Shown piece after piece: positions 1-5,986 of a stretch of DNA of 13,877 nt. Below the pieces are notes generated by a model. That model worked only from the letters and a program-made list of their open reading frames with translations. It was not told where the DNA came from and searched no databases. The stretch is from Crenothrix polyspora. Lineage in GTDB: Bacteria > Pseudomonadota > Gammaproteobacteria > Methylococcales > Methylomonadaceae. Made by a program: the position numbers and the translations under genes. The DNA lies in the NCBI GenBank assembly GCA_945903675.1, contig CAMDOP010000056.1:1-13877 (forward strand), in the 5' to 3' direction. How positions within the stretch are numbered: the first letter of the stretch is position 1; the number at the start of each line of letters is the position of its first letter.

Positions 1-86
1 GCGAGTGACAATACACCCCACCAAGGCTTTTTCCAGGCTGCAATAATGCAAGCAATTAAAAATATAAGTACAACGAAATCGCGCAT
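1..86 (-). CDS. N-terminus of a membrane protein, probably exosortase-associated O-ligase-like (partial)
   Basis: The gene is cut by the left edge of the window; 28 codons are visible, starting MRDFVVLIFL. An in-frame TAA four codons upstream of the ATG fixes the start. The residues are a hydrophobic segment (about 4-17) followed by the basic-aromatic stretch KKPWWGVLSL. The pattern MRD, hydrophobic helix, (K/R)(K/R)P(W/Y)xGVL is how I remember the putative O-glycosylation ligases of exosortase A systems (Wzy/WaaL-type membrane proteins of exopolysaccharide loci) beginning. This rests on 28 residues only, so the family is a reasoned guess; that a minus-strand membrane protein begins here is firmer. 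No clear Shine-Dalgarno precedes it. Confidence 0.5.
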   Translation of the reverse strand, partial: MRDFVVLIFLIACIIAAWKKPWWGVLSL

Positions 87-465
87 AGCAGTATTTTATT
101 CTTAATGTAATGACTGAATATGACCGTCCATTATGGCGGCTCTTGTCGAATGAAAACTAATTAGGTTGGCATTGAAACTAAATAACATCCCCACAATATA
201 TTGATCCTATTAATGCCATATATATTTTGGAATCATAGTGTTACTGGAAAATTGGCTAAGATTATTGATTCGTTTCTTTGAACGTTCTTGAACGTTAAGT
301 TACTCAACTTAAAACAAATGATTTAGTGCGATAAGATTAAGTTATTAGGAATAGGTAGCAGTCTTTTAGTGGCCTCCGTTCAATAACAAATAGGGTAGTA
401 AAGCATCTAAATTGTTGAAATATGTACAACAACCCCAATAAAATCCTAACGAAACAACTTAGCTT
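87..465. other. Intergenic region between waaA and the left-edge gene
   Basis: No coding region of convincing length is seen in these 379 bases. There is a tandem pair of TTGAACGTT (278-286 and 288-296, 10-bp period). A small inverted repeat AAGTT/AACTT follows (297-301/306-310). A weak hairpin TTGTTG/CAACAA (412-417/427-432) lies just beyond the waaA stop on the minus strand and could end waaA transcription, but it has no strong U-tract. The region should also hold the promoter of the minus-strand gene at the left edge; I could not pick one with confidence. Confidence 0.4.
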
Positions 466-1731
466 TTATTCTACCACTTCAATACTCAAAGCCTTACATA
501 TTTTATCAGTTGCCCCTTGGTTTTGAATAACAAAGGCTTTGGCATTTTCCGCTAACGTTGCTCTGAATGACGGCTGTTGATAAAGCATCAATACATTAAG
601 TATTAAAGCTTCTTTATCTTGGCACTGTATCGCCGCATTTGCTGCCAATACTCCGCGAGCAATTTCTTTAAAATTAGACATATATGGACCAAACATGATG
701 GGAACTCCAACAGCAGCCGCCTCTAATATATTATGTCCACCATTGGGTACCATGCTACCACCAACAAACGCCACATCAGCAGTGGCATAAAGCATTTTTA
801 ACTCACCCAAGGTATCTGCTAAATAGACATCAGTGTCTGCACTAACCCTTACTTCTGTTGTACGCATAACAACTTGCAATTGCAGCTGTTCACATTGTTT
901 CCTGACTTCATAAAATCGCTCTGGGTGCCTAGGAACTATAACCAACAATAATTCAGGAATGGTCTTTTTTAGCTCTAAATAAAGACCAAGAAATATTAAT
1001 TCCTCATCTCTATGAGTACTCGCTATAAGCCATACAAAACGTCCAGAAAATAAATCAATTTTTATTTGTATGCCCTGTTCTATAATTTCCTGAGGGACTT
1101 TAATATCAAATTTTATATTGCCTAATGTTTTAACTTTTGTACTGTCTGCACCAATGCTTATAAATCGTGTAGCATCATCTTCAGTTTGAGTCGCCACTAG
1201 AGTCACTTGGGCTAAAGCAGGTCTTACTAGGGTAGGAATTTTTTGATAACCAAGTGAAGATTTTTCAGATAATCTAGCATTGATGATATATAAGGGCATT
1301 CTTCTTTTTCCACAGGCTAAGAAAAGATTCGGCCAGATCTCTGTCTCCATAATGACCGCCAATCTAGGCTTAAAACAGCGCATAAATCGGTTAATTGCAT
1401 CTGGGATGTCATAGGGCAAATACACATGAATAACGGTGTCCTGCATTACCGCATTAACACGAACTGATCCAGTCGGTGTTGTTGTAGTAATTAATATATC
1501 TACATTTGGATGTTGCTTTTGAATTTGTCTTACTAAGGGAAATACAGCTTCTGCCTCACCTAAGGAAACGGCATGAAACCAAATGACATCTTGTGGATAA
1601 CTTTTATTGTATAAGGCAAAACGTTCTCGCCATCTATGGCGATAAGCGGGGGCTTTTATACTGCGCCAGAGCAACCGCAGTAGTATAAAAGGTATAACTA
1701 AATAAAATAAACTGGAATAGAAATAACGCAT
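466..1731 (-). CDS. waaA: 3-deoxy-D-manno-octulosonic acid (Kdo) transferase
   Basis: WaaA (KdtA) transfers Kdo from CMP-Kdo to lipid IVA at the inner face of the inner membrane, the step that joins the LPS core to lipid A. The 421 residues match the usual length (E. coli about 425). An N-terminal membrane anchor (residues 3-22, ending LLRLLWRS) is followed by the GT30 acceptor domain with HAVSLGE (53-59); the Glu of this motif is the known catalytic base. METEIWPN lies at 128-135, and the CMP-Kdo-binding C-terminal motif GGSMVPNGGHNILEA at 324-338. The start gives the typical family N-terminus, though no good Shine-Dalgarno is visible. It lies 74 bases behind rplI on the same strand, separated by a hairpin, so it may be read partly from the ribosomal operon. 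Whether it adds one or two Kdo residues cannot be told from sequence. Confidence 0.95.
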   Translation of the reverse strand: MRYFYSSLFYLVIPFILLRLLWRSIKAPAYRHRWRERFALYNKSYPQDVIWFHAVSLGEAEAVFPLVRQIQKQHPNVDILITTTTPTGSVRVNAVMQDTVIHVYLPYDIPDAINRFMRCFKPRLAVIMETEIWPNLFLACGKRRMPLYIINARLSEKSSLGYQKIPTLVRPALAQVTLVATQTEDDATRFISIGADSTKVKTLGNIKFDIKVPQEIIEQGIQIKIDLFSGRFVWLIASTHRDEELIFLGLYLELKKTIPELLLVIVPRHPERFYEVRKQCEQLQLQVVMRTTEVRVSADTDVYLADTLGELKMLYATADVAFVGGSMVPNGGHNILEAAAVGVPIMFGPYMSNFKEIARGVLAANAAIQCQDKEALILNVLMLYQQPSFRATLAENAKAFVIQNQGATDKICKALSIEVVE

Positions 1732-1743
1732 GGCTCAAAGCTC

Positions 1744-1785
1744 AAGGTAAAAGGTTGAAAAACTAGTGTTTTCACCTCTCACCTT
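1744..1785 (-). terminator. Long imperfect hairpin between rplI and waaA
   Basis: Arms 1744-1761 (AAGGTAAAAGGTTGAAAA) and 1769-1785 (TTTTCACCTCTCACCTT) pair over most of their length with a 7-base loop. It lies after the rplI stop and before waaA, both on the minus strand. On that strand the 3' arm begins with a run of T, so it could act as an attenuating terminator, a processing site or simply a repeat. Function is inferred from position only. Confidence 0.4.
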
Positions 1786-1805
1786 AATCCCTTGACCTTA
1801 ATAAA

Positions 1806-2255
1806 TTATGCTTCAGCAGCAACTTTTATTGATAAAGTAACGATTACATCAGAATGCAAATTAATGTCGATGGAATACTCGCCAATATGACGTATAGTTC
1901 CATGCGGCAAACGAATTTGATGTTTTTCCACAGCAATACCAGCCGCAGTAATCGCTTCAGCAATATTTAAGGTACCGACTGAACCAAACAATCTGCCTTC
2001 ATCGCCCGCTTTATGGGTAATTACAACCTCAAGTTTACTTAGATCATTACCCAACTTCTGAGCAACACTCAATTTTTCAGCTGCAGCTTTTTCAAGCTCT
2101 GCACGACGAGCTTCAAACTCAACAATTTTCTTAGCTGTTGCAGCAACTGCTTTACCTTGTGGAACGAGATAGTTTCTACCGTATCCTGATTTAATCGTGA
2201 CACGATCACCTAGGTTACCTAGGTTTGCTATCTTTTCAAGAAGAATAACTTCCAT
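1806..2255 (-). CDS. rplI: 50S ribosomal protein L9
   Basis: L9 binds 23S rRNA at the base of the L1 stalk and helps maintain reading-frame fidelity. The 149 residues equal the standard length. The N-terminal domain has the diagnostic start MEVILLEKIANLGNLGDRV and the GYGRNYLVPQGKA signature (residues 25-37). A long charged connecting helix follows (about 41-75), then the C-terminal rRNA-binding domain ending in VTLSIKVAAEA. An AGGA Shine-Dalgarno lies 8 bases before the ATG on the minus strand. It is the last ribosomal gene of the rpsF-rpsR-DUF2232-rplI cluster, 35 bases behind the membrane-protein gene. Confidence 0.98.
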   Translation of the reverse strand: MEVILLEKIANLGNLGDRVTIKSGYGRNYLVPQGKAVAATAKKIVEFEARRAELEKAAAEKLSVAQKLGNDLSKLEVVITHKAGDEGRLFGSVGTLNIAEAITAAGIAVEKHQIRLPHGTIRHIGEYSIDINLHSDVIVTLSIKVAAEA

Positions 2256-2290
2256 CTTTTAATCCTCATCTTTCGGTTTTAACCGATTAT

Positions 2291-3193
2291 TTATACGCCA
2301 TCAGGCGTGTGTTGATTCGATTTTTTTTTTCGTAAATTCAGCCACGGGTCACTTAAGCCAATAAGCACAACCAGAAGCATAGCATGTGGTATCAAAAACA
2401 AGGTGATATATAGCATTGCTACCATATAACGTGCTAGTTTTTTAGTTAAAAAAACGGAATGTAATATAGCCGTTCCAATTACTGTGTATAACACAAAAAG
2501 CAAAATACTAATATTCCACGCGATCTCAGCAATGGTTCCAGTACTTATAAAGGCAGTTGCAACGATAGCTAAACTAGCTATACATAACCTCGGCTTTGCA
2601 TCTAAAGACAAGAACTCTAACCTGAAACCACCAGGATTATAAAGATTCGACTGCCACCAACGCCCTAAAAACAAACCAAACAGCAAGCCAAATACTGAGC
2701 CTGCAGCGATAATTCCAGGCATATAATGCGCAAGAGTATCAATAGTTCGTTGAATATCTACAACAGGTGCGTCAGCCGGAATCATTTGTGTAAGCACTGC
2801 TTTCCACATCTCGACAGGATCTGAGACATAAAGATAAAAGCCAAAAACACCTATTACACCGATTAATACCGCAATTTCAACTGCTAGAGATAAATGTCGC
2901 CCTTCCCTTAACACAATTGAAATTAACCAAGCAGGCAACCACAGCACCAATACATAAAGCAATGCGAACTGAAAATTACCTAGTATCAAAAAGCCTAATA
3001 AGCCAACAGCTACACTAGAGCAACCTAAAATAGTCAGGCCCTCATATCCACCGCGTCTTAATGTGACTAAAGCAATCGTTGCTGAACTTACAACACTGAC
3101 TGGAGGCATCATTAGCGACAATAAGGCAAGCGTAGAAGCCACTATCATGGCTTGTATTCTACCTCGCATAATATAATTCGCTAAAAAATTCAT
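2291..3193 (-). CDS. DUF2232 family multi-pass membrane protein
   Basis: A 300-residue inner-membrane protein with about eight hydrophobic segments. The start, NYIMRGRIQAMIVASTLALLSLMMPPVSVVSSATIALVTLRRG, and the position between rpsR and rplI are characteristic of the DUF2232 (YybS-like) family found there in many gammaproteobacteria. The molecular function is not established. The C-terminal tail (about 284-300) is basic and cytosolic-looking. A strong AGGAGG directly touches the chosen ATG, closer than normal; the next in-frame Met (residue 9, IMRGR) is too far from it, and relatives also carry residues before MRGR, so I keep the first ATG. The 14-base gap to rpsR shows co-transcription with the ribosomal genes. 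Confidence 0.85.
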   Translation of the reverse strand: MNFLANYIMRGRIQAMIVASTLALLSLMMPPVSVVSSATIALVTLRRGGYEGLTILGCSSVAVGLLGFLILGNFQFALLYVLVLWLPAWLISIVLREGRHLSLAVEIAVLIGVIGVFGFYLYVSDPVEMWKAVLTQMIPADAPVVDIQRTIDTLAHYMPGIIAAGSVFGLLFGLFLGRWWQSNLYNPGGFRLEFLSLDAKPRLCIASLAIVATAFISTGTIAEIAWNISILLFVLYTVIGTAILHSVFLTKKLARYMVAMLYITLFLIPHAMLLVVLIGLSDPWLNLRKKKSNQHTPDGV

Positions 3194-3207
3194 CCTCCTC
3201 TCAGCCT

Positions 3208-3435
3208 CTATTTATGTGCGTCGCAGAACGGCAACAAAGCAATGAAACGTGCGCGTTTAATAGCAACACAAAGCTGTCTTTGATACTTAGCGCTAGTTCC
3301 TGTAATGCGACTAGGAACAATTTTTCCTGTTTCAGTGATGTAATCACTTAATAAATCTAAATCTTTGTAATCAATCTCTGTTCCGCCTTCTGCGCTAAAT
3401 CGGCAGAATTTTTTGCGTCTGATGTTACGTGCCAT
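3208..3435 (-). CDS. rpsR: 30S ribosomal protein S18
   Basis: S18 binds the central domain of 16S rRNA as a heterodimer with S6, whose gene lies 32 bases upstream. The 75 residues are the standard length. Recognisable segments are the basic N-terminus MARNIRRKKFCRF, the IDYKDLDLLSDYITETGKIVPSRITGTSAKYQR core (21-53) and the LCVAIKRARFIALLPF end. An AAGGAA Shine-Dalgarno stands 7 bases before the start on the minus strand. Close spacing to both neighbours indicates one operon. Confidence 0.98.
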   Translation of the reverse strand: MARNIRRKKFCRFSAEGGTEIDYKDLDLLSDYITETGKIVPSRITGTSAKYQRQLCVAIKRARFIALLPFCDAHK

Positions 3436-3467
3436 GATAATTTCCTTAAATCCAATAAGTTATAGTG

Positions 3468-3929
3468 TTAATCAGCGATGATTTCGTCAGCGTCAAAATC
3501 AACATCATCTAAATCAACTTCTTCATCAATATCGCCTGTTGCTGGCACTACAGCCGCTTCTCTTGCTGCGGCGTCTTTAGCTCTGGATTCAGCGGCTTTA
3601 TTTTCTTCTGCAGTTGATGTAGCAATAATGGATAGTCCAGTTATGGCTGATTTTTGCAATAAAGTCATACTACGCAAAATAGCATCATTAAAACGAAAGC
3701 CACTTTCAAGCTCTTCTAATGTCGCTTGATCACACTCAACATTCATTAGCACATAATGAGCTTTATGAACTTTTTTAATAGGGTAAGCTAAATGTCTACG
3801 ACCCCAATCTTCTAAGCGATGTAACGTGCCAGATGCCGCTTCGATTGTTGATTTATAACGTTCAATCATCGCTGGAACCTGAGCGCTTTGATCAGGATGG
3901 ACTAAAAAGACAATTTCATAATGTCGCAT
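3468..3929 (-). CDS. rpsF: 30S ribosomal protein S6 with acidic C-terminal tail
   Basis: S6 pairs with S18 in the platform of the small subunit. Residues 1-100 hold the ferredoxin-like fold: MRHYEIVFLVHPDQS at the start, GTLHRLEDWGRRHLAYPIKK (34-53) and YVLMNVECD (59-67). The total of 153 residues exceeds the E. coli protein (about 131-135). The excess is a tail (about 105-153), Ala/Lys/Glu-rich at first and then strongly acidic (DIDEEVDLDDVDFDADE). In E. coli RimK adds glutamates to the S6 C-terminus; here the acidity is encoded. It is the first gene of the minus-strand ribosomal operon, with an AAAGGA Shine-Dalgarno and its own promoter at 4015-4043. Confidence 0.97.
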   Translation of the reverse strand: MRHYEIVFLVHPDQSAQVPAMIERYKSTIEAASGTLHRLEDWGRRHLAYPIKKVHKAHYVLMNVECDQATLEELESGFRFNDAILRSMTLLQKSAITGLSIIATSTAEENKAAESRAKDAAAREAAVVPATGDIDEEVDLDDVDFDADEIIAD

Positions 3930-4008
3930 TATTTTTCCTTTCGGTTAAGCCTCCCCTCTCTGTCTTAAAAAGAAGGTAAAGCAAGGAGGAGCGAAGTGCT
4001 CCATTGAG
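3930..4008 (-). promoter_or_regulatory. rpsF leader with hairpin
   Basis: The predicted 5' UTR of the rpsF mRNA is about 78 bases and contains a perfect GGAGC-GAAGT-GCTCC hairpin (3988-4002, symmetric on both strands). CCG triplets occur near the 5' end and again (AACCGAAAGG) next to the Shine-Dalgarno. In E. coli and relatives the S6:S18 complex represses its own operon by binding a CCG-containing structure in this leader. I see the ingredients but did not fold the leader, so this is a candidate only. Confidence 0.3.
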
Positions 4009-4014
4009 CTCGGC

Positions 4015-4043
4015 ATTATAAAGGCTTTTTATGTTATTTGAAA
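4015..4043 (-). promoter_or_regulatory. Sigma70 promoter of the rpsF operon
   Basis: On the minus strand a perfect -10 box TATAAT (4020 to 4015) is preceded, 17 bases away, by a weak -35 box TTTCAA (4043 to 4038). Transcription would start near 4008, about 78 bases before the rpsF ATG. The AT-rich stretch further upstream (4044-4110) would suit an UP element. Confidence 0.6.
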
Positions 4044-4204
4044 ATACTATTGCTAATTATAAAAAATGTCTGCTACGAAACTTAAAATTTATAAGTCCCT
4101 AATTATGACAGGAACTTTTTCAATTTAAGTTGAATGTTGCAAATAACCACTCATCTGAATAATAATGTAACGCATCTTAAATGAACTTTAACCGGTAACT
4201 ATAA

Positions 4205-4474
4205 ATGGTAAACTACGCCTTCGACCTAGCAATATGGACAGCTCTTTTTTTCATTACGGGCATGTACAAGCCTCAATGGCCACTGTTCTTTATGAAAAAA
4301 CCCGAGAGATTTTTAATTCTTATCATAACCACTGTTTTAGTTATGATTACTTTTACGCTTTATGGTGAAGGCAATCGTCGTGCAAAATTGGAATTAGTTA
4401 ATCAACCCGCCATTGTTAAAGACTCAACTCTCGTACCTGTTCCTGTGCCCGTTCCAACTCCGCAGCCTCATTAA
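4205..4474 (+). CDS. Small two-helix membrane protein of unknown function
   Basis: I do not recognise this 89-residue protein. It has two hydrophobic segments (about 5-19, FDLAIWTALFFITGM, and 36-53, FLILIITTVLVMITFTLY) joined by a short loop MYKPQWPLFFMKKPERF that is rich in Pro, aromatic and basic residues. The C-terminal tail ends in the proline repeat VPVPVPVPTPQPH. The charge pattern places the KKPER loop in the cytoplasm, with both ends outside. No strong Shine-Dalgarno is visible; the next Met (residue 20) would remove the first helix, so the first ATG is preferred. It is divergent from rpsF with 275 bases between. It is probably a real gene because the strong hydrophobic pattern and the tail are coherent. 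Confidence 0.6.
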   Translation: MVNYAFDLAIWTALFFITGMYKPQWPLFFMKKPERFLILIITTVLVMITFTLYGEGNRRAKLELVNQPAIVKDSTLVPVPVPVPTPQPH

Positions 4475-5013
4475 GTAAATACTAATCCCTGTTATTTAAG
4501 CGACTGACAAATAACAATTAAGGTCGCCTACTCAATGACGTGACTTGTGCTGCTTTAACTCAGGAATTACCATTACAAATATTGATTAAATGGTAACTTG
4601 CACAACGAACTTCATACGCCTGCTTGTTATTTAAGTGCAGTCGCTAAAGGATCAGCTTCATTTATCAACCATCTCTGACTTTGCCCTCAGATAGCATATC
4701 TTCCTATCTTAAAAATAAAACCGATTCATCGTCAGAGACAATCAAATGACTTATAAAGAATTAAAGACAATGCCTACATGAATTATTTATAACCATGAAT
4801 CCACTCTATTTATAAAGAACTTGAAAAGTTTTTTGTTCGTGGTATGTTTAGTCCCTGAGTAAATGCTTGTTAACAAACACTTCATTTAAGTATAAAGAAG
4901 TAACAAATGAGTAAATCAAAGGCATCTACTTGATAGCTGATAAAGTTTGCCCGTTCGTTAAGCAATCATTCATTAGAATAATAAATACAATTACATTATC
5001 GTGAGGATGAGAA
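4475..5013. other. 539-base intergenic region with small repeats
   Basis: No credible gene is seen. An 8-bp inverted repeat TGTTATTT/AAATAACA (4490-4497/4509-4516) follows the stop of the small membrane protein and may end its transcript, although no T-run follows. TGTTATTTAAG recurs directly at 4490-4500 and 4625-4635. A nested structure is formed by TTGTGC/GCACAA (4545-4550/4600-4605) around TTACCATT/AATGGTAA (4567-4574/4589-4596). TATAAAGAA occurs three times (4752-4760, 4811-4819, 4891-4899) ahead of the next gene. TTGTTAACAA (4867-4876) is a perfect palindrome. Functions are unknown. Confidence 0.45.
4821..4848 (+). promoter_or_regulatory. Candidate sigma70 promoter for the gene at 5014
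   Basis: TTGAAA (4821-4826) and TATGTT (4843-4848) are separated by 16 bases. Transcription from here would give a leader of about 160 bases that includes the palindrome TTGTTAACAA at 4867-4876, a possible operator or start-proximal element. Confidence 0.35.
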
Positions 5014-5544
5014 ATGAGTAATGAAGAAAACGCAAAACCAGAAGAAACTATCCAACCACAACAATCAGAAGCCAATAACGGATCCGCTGCAGACCAACTT
5101 AAAAGTACTGCCGGCAATCTGTTTTCTTCGTTTCTAAGCTTAAAAGAAACAAATCCAAAAGTGTTTTTTGGTGCTATTGCTGGCGTAGCTGCTCTACTTG
5201 TTTTGATGATGTCATCAGGTGGCAATGGTTCAAAACCAAGCCTTTCTGGCCCCAAAATTATAAATCTGTCGGTAGGCCAACGCTACTCACTAAAGAGCGC
5301 CAATGCTTATGACCCTTCGGCAACAGTTCGTTTAGTTTCAACACCTGGCGCCATAGCCTCATATGATGATACCGAAGAAGCAGACAGAAGCGGCGCATGC
5401 CAACACATGCCTCAAGGTACTCAAGTATCTGTCTTAGACTTTGCCGACGCTTTTGGTAAACAAAATGCTTATGCTAAGGTGAAAGTAGAGGATGGTGATT
5501 GTAAAGGTACTGAAGCTTGGGCTTTAGCAATTGATATCCAATAA
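5014..5544 (+). CDS. Single-pass membrane protein with SH3-like periplasmic domain
   Basis: A 176-residue protein with no assigned function. Residues 1-49 are hydrophilic, rich in Glu, Gln and Asn (cytoplasmic). Residues 50-66 (VFFGAIAGVAALLVLMM) form one membrane helix. Residues 67-176 would be periplasmic. The end of the protein, from GTQVSVLDFADAFG through YAKVKVEDGDCKGTEAWALAIDIQ, has the spacing of a bacterial SH3-type fold (GTxVxVLD, AxVxVxDGxCxGxxAW). Cys129 and Cys163 could form a disulfide there. A Shine-Dalgarno GAGGA lies 8 bases before the ATG. It stands alone before the tRNA pair. A role at the cell wall is possible but only inferred from topology. Confidence 0.7.
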   Translation: MSNEENAKPEETIQPQQSEANNGSAADQLKSTAGNLFSSFLSLKETNPKVFFGAIAGVAALLVLMMSSGGNGSKPSLSGPKIINLSVGQRYSLKSANAYDPSATVRLVSTPGAIASYDDTEEADRSGACQHMPQGTQVSVLDFADAFGKQNAYAKVKVEDGDCKGTEAWALAIDIQ

Positions 5545-5551
5545 ATAAAGT

Positions 5552-5579
5552 TTGACAGACTTCAAAATATACCTATAAT
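5552..5579 (+). promoter_or_regulatory. Consensus sigma70 promoter of tRNA-Gly
   Basis: TTGACA (5552-5557) and TATAAT (5574-5579) both match the sigma70 consensus completely, with a 16-base spacer. The expected start near 5586 gives a short leader of about 11 bases before the tRNA, as expected for a strongly expressed stable RNA. Confidence 0.9.
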
Positions 5580-5596
5580 ACCCAGATAAATTCAAT

Positions 5597-5671
5597 GCGG
5601 GAATAGCTCAGTGGTAGAGCACAACCTTGCCAAGGTTGGGGTCGCGAGTTCGAATCTCGTTTCCCGCTCCA
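5597..5671 (+). tRNA. tRNA-Gly (anticodon GCC)
   Basis: A complete cloverleaf: acceptor arms GCGGGAA/TTCCCGC, D arm around AGCTCAGTGGTAGAGC, anticodon stem CAACC/GGTTG with loop TTGCCAA (anticodon GCC at 5629-5631) and T arm containing GTTCGAATC. The discriminator base T is followed by an encoded CCA. It reads GGC and GGU codons. Confidence 0.98.
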
Positions 5672-5680
5672 ATATTTAAT

Positions 5681-5710
5681 AAAAAAGCCGCGTTATTTCG
5701 CGGCTTTTTT
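5681..5710 (+). terminator. Perfect hairpin between the two tRNA genes
   Basis: The arms AAAAAAGCCGCG (5681-5692) and CGCGGCTTTTTT (5699-5710) pair perfectly over 12 bp around the loop TTATTT. The GC core plus the T6 tail has the form of an intrinsic terminator, and the A6 on the other side makes it work in both directions. It lies only 14 bases before tRNA-Cys. Confidence 0.85.
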
Positions 5711-5724
5711 ATTTCACATTTTAT

Positions 5725-5798
5725 GGCTGCGTAGCAAAATGGTTATGCAGTGGCCTGCAAAGCCATCTACGGCGGTTCGATTCCGCCCGCAGCCTCCA
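5725..5798 (+). tRNA. tRNA-Cys (anticodon GCA)
   Basis: Acceptor arms GGCTGCG/CGCAGCC, anticodon stem GTGGC/GCCAT (one G-T pair) with loop CTGCAAA (anticodon GCA at 5757-5759), T arm GGCGGTTCGATTCCGCC, discriminator T and an encoded CCA. It directly precedes a P4-type integrase gene, so its 3' half is the likely attachment site (attL) of the island. The tRNA itself is intact, as such elements usually restore it. Confidence 0.97.
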
Positions 5799-5832
5799 AA
5801 AATGAATTCAAAGAGATCCAAGTAAGTATATT

Positions 5833-5867
5833 AAGCCCGCGAGTTACTTAACTTAGCGGGCTTTTTT
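5833..5867 (+). terminator. Intrinsic terminator after tRNA-Cys
   Basis: AAGCCCGC (5833-5840) pairs with GCGGGCTT (5856-5863), and the run of six T ends at 5867. Inside the loop AGTTA and TAACT can extend the stem. It would stop tRNA transcription before the integrase gene. Confidence 0.85.
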
Positions 5868-5898
5868 ATGCCCATAACATCCAACAAGATTCATTGAC

Positions 5899-5986
5899 AT
5901 ACCGACATTAATGGCGGTATAAGTGTCGGTATATTCATTTCTGACATTCCTTATACCGTCATGCCACTATCAGATACCGCCATTAA
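5899..5986. repeat. Five copies of ATACCGNC around the integrase start
   Basis: Copies lie at 5899-5906 (+, GAC), 5913-5920 (-, GCC), 5925-5932 (-, GAC), 5953-5960 (+, GTC) and 5974-5981 (+, GCC). Two pairs extend further. TTAATGGCGGTAT (5908-5920) is the exact reverse complement of ATACCGCCATTAA (5974-5986), and 5911-5923 matches 5950-5962 inverted at 12 of 13 positions. The last copy lies inside the integrase coding sequence. Such an array next to a tRNA att site fits arm-type integrase sites, an operator, or both. Confidence 0.75.

Noticed and set aside
4907..4933. Eight-codon frame MSKSKAST upstream of the gene at 5014
   Set aside because: Too short to support; no convincing ribosome binding site and no attenuator-like structure behind it.
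4926..5255. Minus-strand open frame of 109 codons
   Set aside because: It overlaps the better-supported plus-strand membrane protein at 5014-5544 antisense, and its sequence has no domain-like pattern.
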